Shown in pieces: positions 34,326 to 43,659 of a stretch of 64,000 nt of DNA. The notes below the pieces were generated by a model. The model searched no databases and was not told the origin of the DNA. It saw nothing but the letters and a program-made list of their open reading frames with translations. Within the stretch, counting starts at the first letter, position 1; every line of letters starts with the position of its first letter. Position numbers and translations under genes: made by a program. This stretch comes from Planctomycetota bacterium (lineage in GTDB: Bacteria > Planctomycetota > UBA1135 > GCA-002686595). The DNA lies in assembly GCA_026692665.1 (NCBI GenBank), contig JAPLOF010000023.1:62001-126000 (forward strand), in the 5' to 3' direction.

Positions 34326-36014
34326 TCAGGCCGGCGGAGGCGCCGTCAACGGCGCGCGCAATCGGCGGATCCCGGTGGCGACAAGGTACGCCGCGAGCGC
34401 GAGGAGCAGGAGCGCCGAGATGCCGTTCGCCAGCTTGACGTCGAAGCCCGTGCTCTCGACCAGGTTGACCCGCGCCAACTCGAAGAGCGCCCAGAGCGTG
34501 ATCGTGAGGACGAATACGGCCGGTACCAGAACGAACGTGTTCGACTTGCCCTCCTGGCGCAGCCACACCGCGATCGAGATCAGGGACAGCGCGGCGAGTA
34601 GTTGGTTGCTCGCGCCGAACAGCGTCCAGAATCGCTGGTAGCTGCCCTCCCCGCTGTAGGCCAGGAACAGGGCGGCCGGCACGATCGTGATCAGCGTGCC
34701 GAAGACGGCGCCGCCCATCCCCTTCCAGCCGGTCAGCTCCTGGATCAGGTATCGACCGAGGCGCGTCGCGACGTCCAGCGTGTCGAACACGAACGTCGAG
34801 AACGCCATCGCGCCGAACGTGATCGCGAACGGGAGGTTGTCGCGCCCCACCAGGATCGTCAGGAACTCGCCGATGCCGTTGCCGTAGATCGTCCCCGGCT
34901 TCAGCGCCTTCCCGGCGGCGTCGACGAGGTGGTCCTGCGTGAAGATCACGACGGTGACCAGCGCGATCAGGGCCACGAATGCCTCGGCCAGCATCGCGCC
35001 GTATCCGACGACGCGCGTGTGCGACTCGCGGTCGACCTGTTTGCTGGTCGTGCCGCTGCAGACGAGGCCGTGGAATCCCGAGCACGCGCCGCAGGCGATC
35101 GTCACGAACAGGAACGGGAAGAGGGTGCCCGCGGCCTTCCCGGTGTCCCACGCCTTGAACGCGGGTTGCTGGATCTCGTAGCCGCCGAAGAGGATGCCCA
35201 GGACCCCCAGGGCCAGGGCGGTGTAGAGCACGAATCCGCCGAGGTATCCGCGTGGCTGGAGGAGCGCCCAGACCGGCAACACCGAAGCGACGGCGCAGTA
35301 GGCCAGGATCAGGAGCCCCCACTCGACCGGCCCGAAGACCAGCCAGTCGGAGATGTGCGTCCCGAACCACGAGGCCGCGAACGTCCCCGGCACGAAGATC
35401 ACGGTCACGAGCCACAGCGGCGGCTTCATGGTGCGCTGCACCAGTCCCAACACGACCGACAGGACGAGGTACAGGACGCTCGCCGCCGCGACCGCGCCGC
35501 CGGGATGGAAGCGGACGCCGGCGCCCTCCAGCTCCTCCGTGCCGCGCGCGAAGCTGCCGGCCGTGATGTCGGTGAACGCGACGATCACGTAGACGAGCGC
35601 GATCCAGATGAAGGCCATCATCGCGCGTCCTGCGGGGGAGCCGAGCCGCTCGCGCGCGATCTCCGCGATGGAGCACCCGCCGTGCCGGACGCTGCCGATC
35701 AGCGTGGTGAAGTCGTGCACGGCGCCGATGAACACGACCCCCAGGCCGATCCACAAGAGGCACGGCAGCCAGCCGAAGCCCTGACAGGCGAGGATCGGCC
35801 CCGCGATCGGCCCCGCGGCCGCGATCGCCGAGAAGTGCTGCGCGAACAGGTAGAAGGGCGGCGTCGGCTCGTAGTCGACGCCGTCGCGCTTCTCGTGCGC
35901 GGGAGTCCGCCGCGTGTCGTCGAGACCGATGCGGCGCGCCACGAAGCCGCCGTACAGCCGGTAGCCGATCCCGAGGAGCACCAGGAAAGCGATCGCCAGG
36001 ACCGTCAGTTGCAT
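34326..36014 (-). CDS. cstA: Carbon starvation protein CstA family (pyruvate/peptide transporter)
   Basis: 562-aa integral membrane protein with about 15-16 hydrophobic helices. The CstA signature is present at the N terminus: YRLYGGFVARRIGLDDTRRTPA, PPFYLFAQHFSAIAAAGPIAGPILACQGFG. Later: AYLVLSVVLGLVQ-type helices and SGFHGLVCSGTTSKQVDRESHTRVVGYGAMLAEAFVALIALV. CstA/BtsT proteins import pyruvate or peptides under carbon limitation. Length is at the short end (E. coli CstA has about 700 aa) and matches the short group of planctomycetes and clostridia. It is divergent from the dicarboxylate symporter gene. Confidence 0.92.
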   Translation of the reverse strand: MQLTVLAIAFLVLLGIGYRLYGGFVARRIGLDDTRRTPAHEKRDGVDYEPTPPFYLFAQHFSAIAAAGPIAGPILACQGFGWLPCLLWIGLGVVFIGAVHDFTTLIGSVRHGGCSIAEIARERLGSPAGRAMMAFIWIALVYVIVAFTDITAGSFARGTEELEGAGVRFHPGGAVAAASVLYLVLSVVLGLVQRTMKPPLWLVTVIFVPGTFAASWFGTHISDWLVFGPVEWGLLILAYCAVASVLPVWALLQPRGYLGGFVLYTALALGVLGILFGGYEIQQPAFKAWDTGKAAGTLFPFLFVTIACGACSGFHGLVCSGTTSKQVDRESHTRVVGYGAMLAEAFVALIALVTVVIFTQDHLVDAAGKALKPGTIYGNGIGEFLTILVGRDNLPFAITFGAMAFSTFVFDTLDVATRLGRYLIQELTGWKGMGGAVFGTLITIVPAALFLAYSGEGSYQRFWTLFGASNQLLAALSLISIAVWLRQEGKSNTFVLVPAVFVLTITLWALFELARVNLVESTGFDVKLANGISALLLLALAAYLVATGIRRLRAPLTAPPPA

Positions 36015-36095
36015 GCGTTGGAGGAGACGCCGGTGTCGGGGCAGTCGCGCGGATTCGAGGGACCAGACCGATGGACCTCGCGCTCGCGGCTACCG

Positions 36096-36101
36096 TAGCA
36101 T
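36096..36101 (+). promoter_or_regulatory. -10-like box TAGCAT of the dicarboxylate symporter gene
   Basis: TAGCAT ends 14 bases before the ATG at 36116, without Shine-Dalgarno; supports starting at 36116 rather than 36071. Confidence 0.45.
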
Positions 36102-36115
36102 CCGCCGTCACCCGC

Positions 36116-37429
36116 ATGTCCGAGACCAGGCCCGGCGTCCCCCTCCACCGAAAGGTCCTCATCGGTCTCGTGCTGGGCGTCCTCGTCGGCGCGGCCGCCA
36201 ATCTGTGGGCTGGCACGGACGCGGGCCGCCGCTCCGTGGTGGCCTTCGCGGCCGACGGCATCGCGCACCCGGTCGGGCAGATCTTCCTGCGCCTACTGTT
36301 CCTGGTCGTCGTCCCGCTCGTGTTCGCTTCGCTCTCGGTCGGCGTCGCGAACCTCGGAGACCTGCGGAAGCTGGGGCGCATGGGCGGGCGCACGCTGGGT
36401 TTCTTCTTCCTGACGACTTCCTTCGCTGCGGTGCTCGGCATCACCCAGATGCACCTCGTGCAGCCGGGCGCCGGATTCGACGACGCCACGCGGCAAAGCT
36501 TGATGGACCAGTTCTCGGCGAACGCGGCCGAGTACCAGTCGAAGGTCGAGTTCAAGGAGGGGCTCACGACCATCGAGCGCGTGAACAAGGTGCTCGACTG
36601 GTTCCTCCCGCGGAACGTCCTGGGCGCGATCACGCGCATGGACATGCTGCCGCTGATCGTGCTGGCCCTCCTGTTCGGCGCGGCCCTGACGCAGATCCCG
36701 GACTCGCGCCGGCACCAGATGTGCGCGTGGCTCGAGACCGTGGCCGAAGCCATGGTCGGCATCGTCGGCTTCGCGATGAAGCTCGCGCCGTACGCCGTCT
36801 TCTGTCTCGTCTACGCGGTCGTGGCGAAGTTCGGCCTCGACCTCCTGCAGAAGCTGGCTCTGTACGTCGTGGTCGTCCTGGCGGGCTACCTGATCGTGCT
36901 GTTCGTCTTCTACCCGATCCTGATCGCGACCCTGGCCCGGCGCAGCCCGGTGGACTACCTGCGGCGCTCGATCCCGATCATGGTGACCGCCTTCTCGACG
37001 AGCTCGAGCAACGCCACCCTGCCCACCAGCCTGCGCGTCGCCCAGCAGGACCTGGGCATCCGCCCGCAGATCGCCGGTTTCGTGCTGCCTCTCGGCGCGA
37101 CGATGAACATGAACGGCACGGCGCTCTTCGAGGGCTGCGTGGTGCTCTTCGTCGCCCAGGTCTTCGGGATCGACCTGTCGATCAGCCAGCAAGTCCTCGT
37201 GGTCCTCCTGTGCGTCTTCAGCGCGATCGGCGCGGCCGGAGTGCCGGGAGGCTCCCTGCCGCTCCTGATGACGGTCATGGCCCAGGTCGGCGTCCCTCCG
37301 GACGGCATCGCGATCGTCCTGGGCGTCGACCGCCTGTTGGACATGGGCCGCACCGTCGTCAACGTGATGGGCGACGTCGTGTGCTGCGGCTACGTCGAAC
37401 GCGCGGAGTCGGCGCGCCGCGGCGCCTGA
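36116..37429 (+). CDS. Dicarboxylate/amino acid:cation symporter (DAACS/SDF family)
   Basis: 437-aa symporter for glutamate, aspartate or C4-dicarboxylates. Helix content and the two re-entrant loops are visible: the serine-rich TAFSTSSSNATLPTSL (HP1), GATMNMNGTALFEGCVVLF (TM7 with NMNGT), and GVPGGSLPLLMTVMAQVGVPPDGIAIVLGVDRLLDMGRTVVNVMGD (HP2 and TM8). All are diagnostic of the family. I start at ATG 36116 (MSETRPGVPLHRKVLI) because a TAGCAT box lies before it; the in-frame ATG 36071 would put that box inside the gene. 15 bp beyond the stop the TerC gene converges. Confidence 0.92.
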   Translation: MSETRPGVPLHRKVLIGLVLGVLVGAAANLWAGTDAGRRSVVAFAADGIAHPVGQIFLRLLFLVVVPLVFASLSVGVANLGDLRKLGRMGGRTLGFFFLTTSFAAVLGITQMHLVQPGAGFDDATRQSLMDQFSANAAEYQSKVEFKEGLTTIERVNKVLDWFLPRNVLGAITRMDMLPLIVLALLFGAALTQIPDSRRHQMCAWLETVAEAMVGIVGFAMKLAPYAVFCLVYAVVAKFGLDLLQKLALYVVVVLAGYLIVLFVFYPILIATLARRSPVDYLRRSIPIMVTAFSTSSSNATLPTSLRVAQQDLGIRPQIAGFVLPLGATMNMNGTALFEGCVVLFVAQVFGIDLSISQQVLVVLLCVFSAIGAAGVPGGSLPLLMTVMAQVGVPPDGIAIVLGVDRLLDMGRTVVNVMGDVVCCGYVERAESARRGA

Positions 37430-37444
37430 GCGTCCTGAGTCCGG

Positions 37445-38413
37445 TCAGCTCGACGCGCGTTCGCCCACGAGGCGCGCCCGGACGACCGACGCGATCACGG
37501 CCAGGAGCAGGACGCCTCCGACCACGCTCAGAGCGACCGTGATCGAGATCTTGTACTGCTCCGGAAGCAGCATCTTCACGCCCACGAAGACGAGGATCAG
37601 GGACAGGCCGAACTTGAGGTAGTGGAGGTACTTCAGCAGCCCGCCCACGGCGAAGAACAGGCTGCGCAGGCCGAGGATCGCGAAGATGTTCGAGGTGTAG
37701 ACGACGAACAGGTTCTGCGAGATCCCCAGGGCCGCGGGCACCGAGTCGAGGGCGAACAGCACGTCCGTCGTCTCGACCACGAGCAGCGCCAGGAACAGCG
37801 GGGTCGCGACGTTCTTGTCGCCGATCCGTACGAAGAACTTCGAGCCGTGGAACTTGTCCGTGACGGGCAGGAACTTCTTCGCGAGGCGCAGGACGATGTT
37901 CCGGGACGGATCGAGCTCGGCATCCTCCTTCTGGAAGAACAGCTTGATGCCGGTGACGACGAGGAGCCCGCCGAGGACCCAGATCATCCAGTGGAAGCGC
38001 TCAATGGCTCCGATGCCGACCCACAGGAACAGGGCGCGCATCACCATCGCGCCGAGGATGCCCCAGAACAGCACGCGGTGCTGGCTCTCCTCGGGGATCG
38101 CGAAGTACGTGAAGATCACCAGGAAGACGAAGATGTTGTCGACCGAGAGCGCGTACTCGGTCAGGTAGCACGTCAGGTACTCGAGCGAGGGCCGGTGCTC
38201 GGCCGAGCGCGCCGGATCGGCGAGGTACGCCGGGTCCACCCAGATGCGGATCGCCATCGCGAACGCGAGGCCGATCACGATCCAGATCCCGGTCCAGATC
38301 AGCGCCTCGCGCACGCTGACCACGTGCGCCTTCTTGTGGAAGACGCCCAGGTCCAGTGCCAGCATCACCAGCACGACCACGCCGAACACGGCCCACAGGA
38401 TCCCGTTCTCCAA
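37445..38413 (-). CDS. TerC/Alx family membrane protein
   Basis: 322-aa integral membrane protein of the TerC/Alx family (manganese homeostasis, tellurium resistance). Hallmarks: EYLTCYLTEYALSVDNIFVFLVIFTYFAIP, WGILGAMVMRALFLWVGI, TPLFLALLVVETTDVLFALDSVPAALGIS and SNIFAILGLRSLFFAVGGLL, in which the two acidic V-D-N and T-T-D segments are the probable metal sites. Starts with TTG 38413 (MENGILWAV); no ATG is near. It is 15 bp after the APC-type gene's stop, so probably the second gene of that transcription unit. Regulation by Mn or alkaline pH is known for E. coli alx via a leader; I see no such leader in this short gap. Confidence 0.9.
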   Translation of the reverse strand: MENGILWAVFGVVVLVMLALDLGVFHKKAHVVSVREALIWTGIWIVIGLAFAMAIRIWVDPAYLADPARSAEHRPSLEYLTCYLTEYALSVDNIFVFLVIFTYFAIPEESQHRVLFWGILGAMVMRALFLWVGIGAIERFHWMIWVLGGLLVVTGIKLFFQKEDAELDPSRNIVLRLAKKFLPVTDKFHGSKFFVRIGDKNVATPLFLALLVVETTDVLFALDSVPAALGISQNLFVVYTSNIFAILGLRSLFFAVGGLLKYLHYLKFGLSLILVFVGVKMLLPEQYKISITVALSVVGGVLLLAVIASVVRARLVGERASS

Positions 38414-38428
38414 ACCTGTCCGTCCTCG

Positions 38429-40417
38429 TCAGCCGTAGATCAGGAGGCGGACGCCCGGAGGCAGCCGCTTGGTGAGACCCGCGAGGACGTGTCCGCGCAG
38501 GAGGTGGTAGATCGCGCTGCGTTGCGTGGCGCCGATCATGATCGCGGTGACGCCCAGGTTCTCGGCCGCCCGGAGGATGCCCTCGACGGCGTTGTACGAG
38601 ACGGTCCAGACGGGGATGAGGGTCATGCCCTCGCTTTCGGCCGCCTGCGCGGCGGCGCGCAGCGCCTCGACCCCCTCGGCCTTGGGACGCCAGGCCCAGT
38701 CGCGCACGAAGAGCCCCGTGCGTTCCTCGACGTACAGCGCGTAGAGCGTCTTCCCGCCGCGACCCTTCTCCCGGGCGATCGCCTCCGCGATCAGACCCGG
38801 ATTCGCCGAGCGCATCGCGATCATGGTGCTGGACGGGTAGAGCTGCGCGATCGACTCGGCCTGGGTGAGACTCAAGATCTCGAGCTGCTCGATGTGCTCG
38901 AGGTCCTCTTCGGCGCGTTCGACGCGCCGTGGGAAGAGCTTCGCCAGCAGGGGCATGTGGTACAGCCAGTCGGCGAACCACTTGCGCCGCGTGCCGACCG
39001 CCATCAAGAGCCCGATGCCGACGAGCAACGACCCGAAGAGCGTGGCGTCGTGCTTGTAGACGAGGTTCGTGACCCAGGCCACGACGACCATCGCCGTGGT
39101 CGCGAGGCCGATCCAGACCCGCAGACCGCGTTGCCCCTCGCGCCAGCGCAGGACGTCGAGGCCGGCGGAGCTCAGCACGAAGCAACCGAGCAGTCCGAAG
39201 GCGTACAGGTTGCCCAGGGTCTCCGTGTCGCCGTGCGCGAAGTAGATGATGATCGTCGGCACGATCGTCGTGACGAGGATCGCGAGTTGGGGCGTGCCGA
39301 AGTAGCGGTTCCGATGGGCGATCGCGCTGGGCATGAAGCCGCGCTCGGCCAGCGCCAGGAACACGTGGTATCCGCCGATGATGGCGGTGTTCGACGCGAA
39401 CACGAGCAGGCTCGAGGCGGCGAGGACGACCCCCAACTTGATCAGGTCCCCCCCATACAGGGCGCCGATCTCGGAGATGAACCGCTCGTCGTGCGTCTGC
39501 TTCGTGACGACCGGGAGCAGCGCCACGGTCAGCAACGTCAGGATGGGCGCCGTGGCGACCATGGTGATCACGACGTAGCGCATGCCGCGCTTCGCGGTCA
39601 GGGCGATCGGCAGGCGCATCGCCGGGCTGAGCTGGCTGATGCTCTCCAGCCCCGAGAATGCCAGCCAAGCGCCAGAGAAACCGACGAGGAATGCCGTGCC
39701 GGACACCTCGCGGAACTGCCCGAGGTTCGAGCGCACGGCGGCCCACTGCTCGGGCCCCATGTGCCAGCCCACGACGGCGATGACCACGACGTCCACGATG
39801 AACGCGATGATCGCCATGACGAGCGCCAGCGCCGCGCTCTCGCGGATCCCGATCGTGTTGACGATCGCCAGGAGGAGCAGCGTGGCGACGGACAGGCCGA
39901 CGACGTGCTCGTCGAGCGACGGGAACACGCTGCCCAGGTAGTGGATCCCCGATACCGAGGAGATCGCCGACGTCAGGAAATAGTCGACGGAGATGAGGAG
40001 TCCGCCGATGCACCCGACGATCGGCGAGAACGCCTGCGTGGCCACGCTGACCACGCCCCCGCCGTCGGGATTGCGCCAGCAGATCTCGACGTACTTCGCC
40101 GCGAGGAACAGGAACCCGATCATCGCCGCGAACACGAACAGCGGCGCGGTGTCCCCCACCTGCTTGTAGAGGATCCCCGGCACGTAGTAGACGGACGTGC
40201 CGATGTCGCAGAAGACGACCGCCCACACGAGGAGCGGCGTGAGTTGGCGCAGGCTGCCCTCCGCGACAGGCGCGATCGGAGGCTTCACCGTGGGTGCGGT
40301 GGAACTCAAGCGGGGTGGCGCCTCGAGCCCGAGGATCGGCGACTCGACGGGCCCTGCACGGGCGGACGGGGGGACATGGCTGAAAGCGGGAACGATAGCA
40401 TCCGGCGTGTCCGGCAC
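38429..40417 (-). CDS. APC-superfamily permease with C-terminal universal-stress-protein-like domain
   Basis: About 640-662 aa. Twelve or more membrane helices occupy residues 40-470: LTPLLVWAVVFCDIGTSVYYVPG, TAISSVSGIHYLGSV, FVSFLVGFSGAWLAFSGLES-like, SAGLDVLRWREGQ; together they look like the amino acid-polyamine-organocation superfamily. The C-terminal ~150 residues (TLYALYVEERTGLFVRDWAW, LIPVWTVSYNAVEGILRAAENLGVTAIMIGATQRSAIYHLLRG then LAGLTKRLPPGVRLLIYG) are a USP-type ATP-binding fold. This fusion is common in K+/amino acid permeases under nucleotide control. Start uncertain: GTG 40417 gives the longest form, while TTG 40309 or GTG 40288 would begin just before the first helix. It directly follows tRNA-Ile. 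Confidence 0.8.
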   Translation of the reverse strand: MPDTPDAIVPAFSHVPPSARAGPVESPILGLEAPPRLSSTAPTVKPPIAPVAEGSLRQLTPLLVWAVVFCDIGTSVYYVPGILYKQVGDTAPLFVFAAMIGFLFLAAKYVEICWRNPDGGGVVSVATQAFSPIVGCIGGLLISVDYFLTSAISSVSGIHYLGSVFPSLDEHVVGLSVATLLLLAIVNTIGIRESAALALVMAIIAFIVDVVVIAVVGWHMGPEQWAAVRSNLGQFREVSGTAFLVGFSGAWLAFSGLESISQLSPAMRLPIALTAKRGMRYVVITMVATAPILTLLTVALLPVVTKQTHDERFISEIGALYGGDLIKLGVVLAASSLLVFASNTAIIGGYHVFLALAERGFMPSAIAHRNRYFGTPQLAILVTTIVPTIIIYFAHGDTETLGNLYAFGLLGCFVLSSAGLDVLRWREGQRGLRVWIGLATTAMVVVAWVTNLVYKHDATLFGSLLVGIGLLMAVGTRRKWFADWLYHMPLLAKLFPRRVERAEEDLEHIEQLEILSLTQAESIAQLYPSSTMIAMRSANPGLIAEAIAREKGRGGKTLYALYVEERTGLFVRDWAWRPKAEGVEALRAAAQAAESEGMTLIPVWTVSYNAVEGILRAAENLGVTAIMIGATQRSAIYHLLRGHVLAGLTKRLPPGVRLLIYG

Positions 40418-40429
40418 GGATGCCGTGGC

Positions 40430-40506
40430 TGGTGGGCCCCGCAGGACTCGAACCTGCGACCGAGCGATTATGAGTCGCCTGCTCTAACCGACTGAGCTAG
40501 GGGCCC
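40430..40506 (-). tRNA. tRNA-Ile2 (anticodon CAU, lysidine-type) with encoded CCA
   Basis: Cloverleaf on the minus strand: acceptor GGGCCCC pairs with GGGGCCC, D arm GCTC/GAGC, anticodon stem GGCGA/TCGCT with loop CTCATAA (anticodon CAU), T arm GCAGG/CCTGC with TTCGAGT loop, discriminator A and genomically encoded CCA. The body closely matches E. coli ileX/ileY (GAGCAGGCGACTCATAATC) rather than the elongator methionine tRNA, so it reads AUA after the CAU is modified to lysidine by TilS. Confidence 0.92.
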
Positions 40507-40592
40507 GACCGGGCGAATCCTAGCAGCACCCGCCCGCCGACCACGCCCCGGCGGACCGCGCGGGGCAGGAGGGGCCTCTTCGACGCTCCGGC

Positions 40593-40598
40593 TAGACT
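40593..40598 (+). promoter_or_regulatory. -10-like box TAGACT of the M14 peptidase gene
   Basis: TAGACT precedes the ATG at 40627 by 28 bases; the leader is short but not leaderless. Confidence 0.4.
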
Positions 40599-40626
40599 GC
40601 GCGGAGTCCCCCCGAGCCCCCCGCGC

Positions 40627-43539
40627 ATGCCCCCGAAGACCCTCGCGTCGATCCCCTTCGCTCTCCTCGCCGCCTGTTCGACGACCTCGCACACGGACGT
40701 CGCCGCCGCAGCGCGGCTCGCACCCGCGCCGGTCAGGTTCGAGGAACCCGCTCGTCTCGCGCCGGCTCCCGAGCCCCCTCCCGAGCGGGCGGGCATCGCC
40801 TTCGGCGACTCCCGTGCTGCGTCGAGCCTGCCGGCCTTCTTCCCCGCCAGCACGTACGACGCGCGCGTTCCAGTTCCCGACACGCTCCTGCGCCAGCCGC
40901 TGGGCACCTTCACGGCGCACCACGGCGAAGTGCTCGCGGCGTTGCGCGCCATCGACGCAGCCAGCGACCGCGTCCGGATCGCGCCGTTCGGGCGCACGCA
41001 CGAAGGGCGCGAGCTCGTGCAGGTCGTGATCGCGAGCCCGGAGAACATGGCGCGCCTCGACGACATCCGTGCGCGCATCGCGAAGCTCGCTGATCCGCGC
41101 GGCGTGGACGCGGGCGAATTGGACCGGATCGTGCGCGAGACGCCGGCGATCGCGTGGCTCGCCTACAGCATCCACGGGGACGAGACGTCGGGCACCGATG
41201 CGTCGGTCGCGGTCGCCTACCACCTCGCCGCGGGAACCAGCGCGGACGTCGCGGCGATCCTGCGCGACGTCGTGGTCGTGATCGATCCGTGCCAGAACCC
41301 CGACGGGCGCGAGCGCGTCCTGGCCATGTTCGAGCAGGGCAGCGGCTACCAGCCCGACCTCGACACGGCCAGCATGCGGCGTGGTCGGTGGCCGTACGGA
41401 CGCGAGAACCACTACCTGTTCGACATGAACCGCGACTGGATGTGGGGCACGCAGCCCGAGACTCGCGCGCGCTGGAAGGCCATCACGTCGTGGCACCCGC
41501 AGCTGCTCGTGGACGCGCACGAGATGGGCTCGAGCGACACGTTCCTCTTCTATCCGGCGACGGATCCGTTCACGCCGTACTTCCCGAAGTTCACGCGCAC
41601 CTGGTGGCAGCGCTACGGCGACGACCAGGCCGCGGCGTTCGACGCCCACGGCTGGAGCTACTACACGCGCGAGTGGGCCGATTCGTGGTATCCGGGCTAT
41701 ACCGATGCGTGGGCCACGTTCCAGGGCGCCTGCGGGATCCTCTACGAGCAGGCGCGCTACGCCGGCGGGTCGGTGCTGCGGCGATCGGGCGAGGTCGCGA
41801 CCTACAGGGAAGCCGTGCAACGCCAGGCGGTCGGCAGCATCTCGAATCTCACGACGCTGGCGAAGAACCGCGAGGCGGTGCTGCGCGACTACGTGGCCGA
41901 GAAGCAGCGCAACGTCGCCGCGGACACGGAGGGCAACGACCGCGTCTTCGTGATCGCGCGCGGTCGCGAAGCGGCGCGCGAGGAGCACCTCGTGGACTCG
42001 TTGATGGAGCAGGGCGTCGAGGTCTACCTCAACGACGCGGCGTTCCAGGTCACGGACGCCGAGGGCGTGCGCGGCGTGACGGTGGCGCGCGAGGTCCCCG
42101 CGAACTCGTTCGTCATCCCGGCTCGCCAGCCGCTGGCTCCGCTGGTGAAGGCCGCGCTGGCATTCGACCCGCGCTACGACCAGGCATCGCTGGAGCGCGA
42201 GCGCAAGGAGCTCGAGCGCAAGGGCCGGTCGAAGGCGTACGACGTCACGGGTTGGTCGCCGGCGCACGCGTACGACCTGGATGCGTTGTGGTGCGCGGCG
42301 CCCGGGGTCAAGCTGCGCCCCTTCCGGGATCTCGACCGGACGGTTCGCGCCGAGGGCATCGCGGTCCTGCCGGGTGACGCCGGGCCGGTGTACGGATGGA
42401 TCGTCGACGGCGCCGCGGATGCGTCCGTCGCGTTCGCGGCGCGTGCGCTTGAGGCCGGCCTCGCCGTCCAGGTCTCCGATGAGCCGTTCCGCGCTGCCGG
42501 CCGGAGTTTCCCGAGCGGCTCGCTGCTCGTGCGCCGCGTCGAAAATGGTGCGGACGTCCGCGAGCGCGTGGAGCGGGCCGCGCGCGAGGCCCACGTCGCC
42601 GTCGTGCCGGCCACGTCGGCCCGCAGTCGGGACGACGGCCCCGACCTGGGCGGCCAGCACTTCGACCTCCTCGAGCGGCCGCGAGTCGCCATGCTCTCGA
42701 ACGCGCCCGTTTCGTCCGACTCGTTCGGCCACGCGTGGCACGCGCTGGACGTCCTGTACGGCGTGCCGGTGTCGTTGCTCGACGCACAGGGCTTCGGCTT
42801 CGCGGATCTGCGCCGCTACAACGTCCTCGTCGTGCCCGACGGAGGCGGGTCCGTCCTGCGCGAGCACCTCGAGGACCTGCGCACGTGGGTTCGGGCTGGT
42901 GGAACCCTGATCGCTCTGGGCGGGGACGCCGCGAGCGCGCTCGCCGACAAGGAGTCCGGACTCTCGGCGGTGCGTCGTCGGTCCGACGTGCTCGACGACC
43001 TCGGCCCCTACCGCCGCGCCGTGCAGCGCGAACGCGAAGCCGGCAAGACGGCGATCGACCTCGAGGCCCTGTGGGAAGGCAAGCCCCTGAAGGCGGCCGA
43101 AGCCCCGAAGGAGGAACCCAAGGAACTGAAGGGCGACGAAGCCAAGGAGCGCGACCGCTGGGCGACGACCTTCTCGCCGCAAGGCGCGATTCTGCGCGGC
43201 GAGGTGAACACCGACCTGTGGATCACCGCCGGCTGCCGTGGGGAGTTGCCGGTGTTCTTCGACGGGAGCGGAGTGCTGCTCTCACAGCCCCCCACCCGCA
43301 CGGCTGTGCGCCTCGCGGCGAGCGAACGACTGCGCCTGTCGGGATTGCTCTGGCCCGAAGCCCGTGAGCGCATCGCCGACTCCGCGTGGCTGACCGTCGA
43401 GCGACAGGGCGCCGGACAGGTGATCCTGTTCGCCGCGTCCCCGGTGTTCCGCGGCTGGTTCCGCGGGACGGCGCGCCTGTTCGCGAACGCGGTCGTCTAC
43501 GGCCCGGGGCTCGGCGCGAGCCCGCCGGCTCCGCGCTGA
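40627..43539 (+). CDS. M14-family zinc carboxypeptidase lipoprotein
   Basis: 970-aa secreted lipoprotein peptidase. Lipobox LLAAC in FALLAACSTTS near residue 18. The carboxypeptidase A/B-type zinc site is H183-G-D-E186 in YSIHGDETSGT, with the third ligand H298 in LLVDAHEMGSSDT. RYGRENHYLFDMNRDWM-like residues (GRENHYLFDMNRDW) mark the substrate pocket. A long C-terminal half (about 450-970) includes a class-I glutamine amidotransferase-like or DUF4350-type fold: VAMLSNAPVSSDSFGHAWHALDVLYGVPVSLLDAQG and RYNVLVVPDGGGSVLREHLEDL. This two-part layout is common in large planctomycete peptidases. A shorter paralogue is at 60891-63386. Converges on tex across foldback 3. Confidence 0.87.
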   Translation: MPPKTLASIPFALLAACSTTSHTDVAAAARLAPAPVRFEEPARLAPAPEPPPERAGIAFGDSRAASSLPAFFPASTYDARVPVPDTLLRQPLGTFTAHHGEVLAALRAIDAASDRVRIAPFGRTHEGRELVQVVIASPENMARLDDIRARIAKLADPRGVDAGELDRIVRETPAIAWLAYSIHGDETSGTDASVAVAYHLAAGTSADVAAILRDVVVVIDPCQNPDGRERVLAMFEQGSGYQPDLDTASMRRGRWPYGRENHYLFDMNRDWMWGTQPETRARWKAITSWHPQLLVDAHEMGSSDTFLFYPATDPFTPYFPKFTRTWWQRYGDDQAAAFDAHGWSYYTREWADSWYPGYTDAWATFQGACGILYEQARYAGGSVLRRSGEVATYREAVQRQAVGSISNLTTLAKNREAVLRDYVAEKQRNVAADTEGNDRVFVIARGREAAREEHLVDSLMEQGVEVYLNDAAFQVTDAEGVRGVTVAREVPANSFVIPARQPLAPLVKAALAFDPRYDQASLERERKELERKGRSKAYDVTGWSPAHAYDLDALWCAAPGVKLRPFRDLDRTVRAEGIAVLPGDAGPVYGWIVDGAADASVAFAARALEAGLAVQVSDEPFRAAGRSFPSGSLLVRRVENGADVRERVERAAREAHVAVVPATSARSRDDGPDLGGQHFDLLERPRVAMLSNAPVSSDSFGHAWHALDVLYGVPVSLLDAQGFGFADLRRYNVLVVPDGGGSVLREHLEDLRTWVRAGGTLIALGGDAASALADKESGLSAVRRRSDVLDDLGPYRRAVQREREAGKTAIDLEALWEGKPLKAAEAPKEEPKELKGDEAKERDRWATTFSPQGAILRGEVNTDLWITAGCRGELPVFFDGSGVLLSQPPTRTAVRLAASERLRLSGLLWPEARERIADSAWLTVERQGAGQVILFAASPVFRGWFRGTARLFANAVVYGPGLGASPPAPR

Positions 43540-43549
43540 GATCGTCGGC

Positions 43550-43648
43550 GGTAGGTACGGAGCCAGGCACAACTCCGCCGCTTTCGATCCGGCCCGCGCT
43601 GCGCGGGCGGATCGAAAGCGGCGGAGTTGTGCTGGCTCCGTACCTACC
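43550..43648. repeat. Foldback (long inverted-repeat) element 3 between convergent genes
   Basis: A 99-bp near-perfect palindrome: left arm 43550-43595 (GGTAGGTACGGAGCCAGGCA...) is the reverse complement of 43603-43648 apart from two one-base insertions. The centre GCCCGCGCTGCGCGGGC closes it. Each end carries a GTAG tetranucleotide, as REP elements often do. Lies between the M14 peptidase and tex stops; can act as two-way terminator. Confidence 0.92.
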
Positions 43649-43659
43649 GACGCGACCGA

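Noticed and set aside
43550..43648. Insertion-sequence end or integron attC site
   Set aside because: No transposase, no gene cassette and no attC core motifs are present; the element is a closed palindrome.
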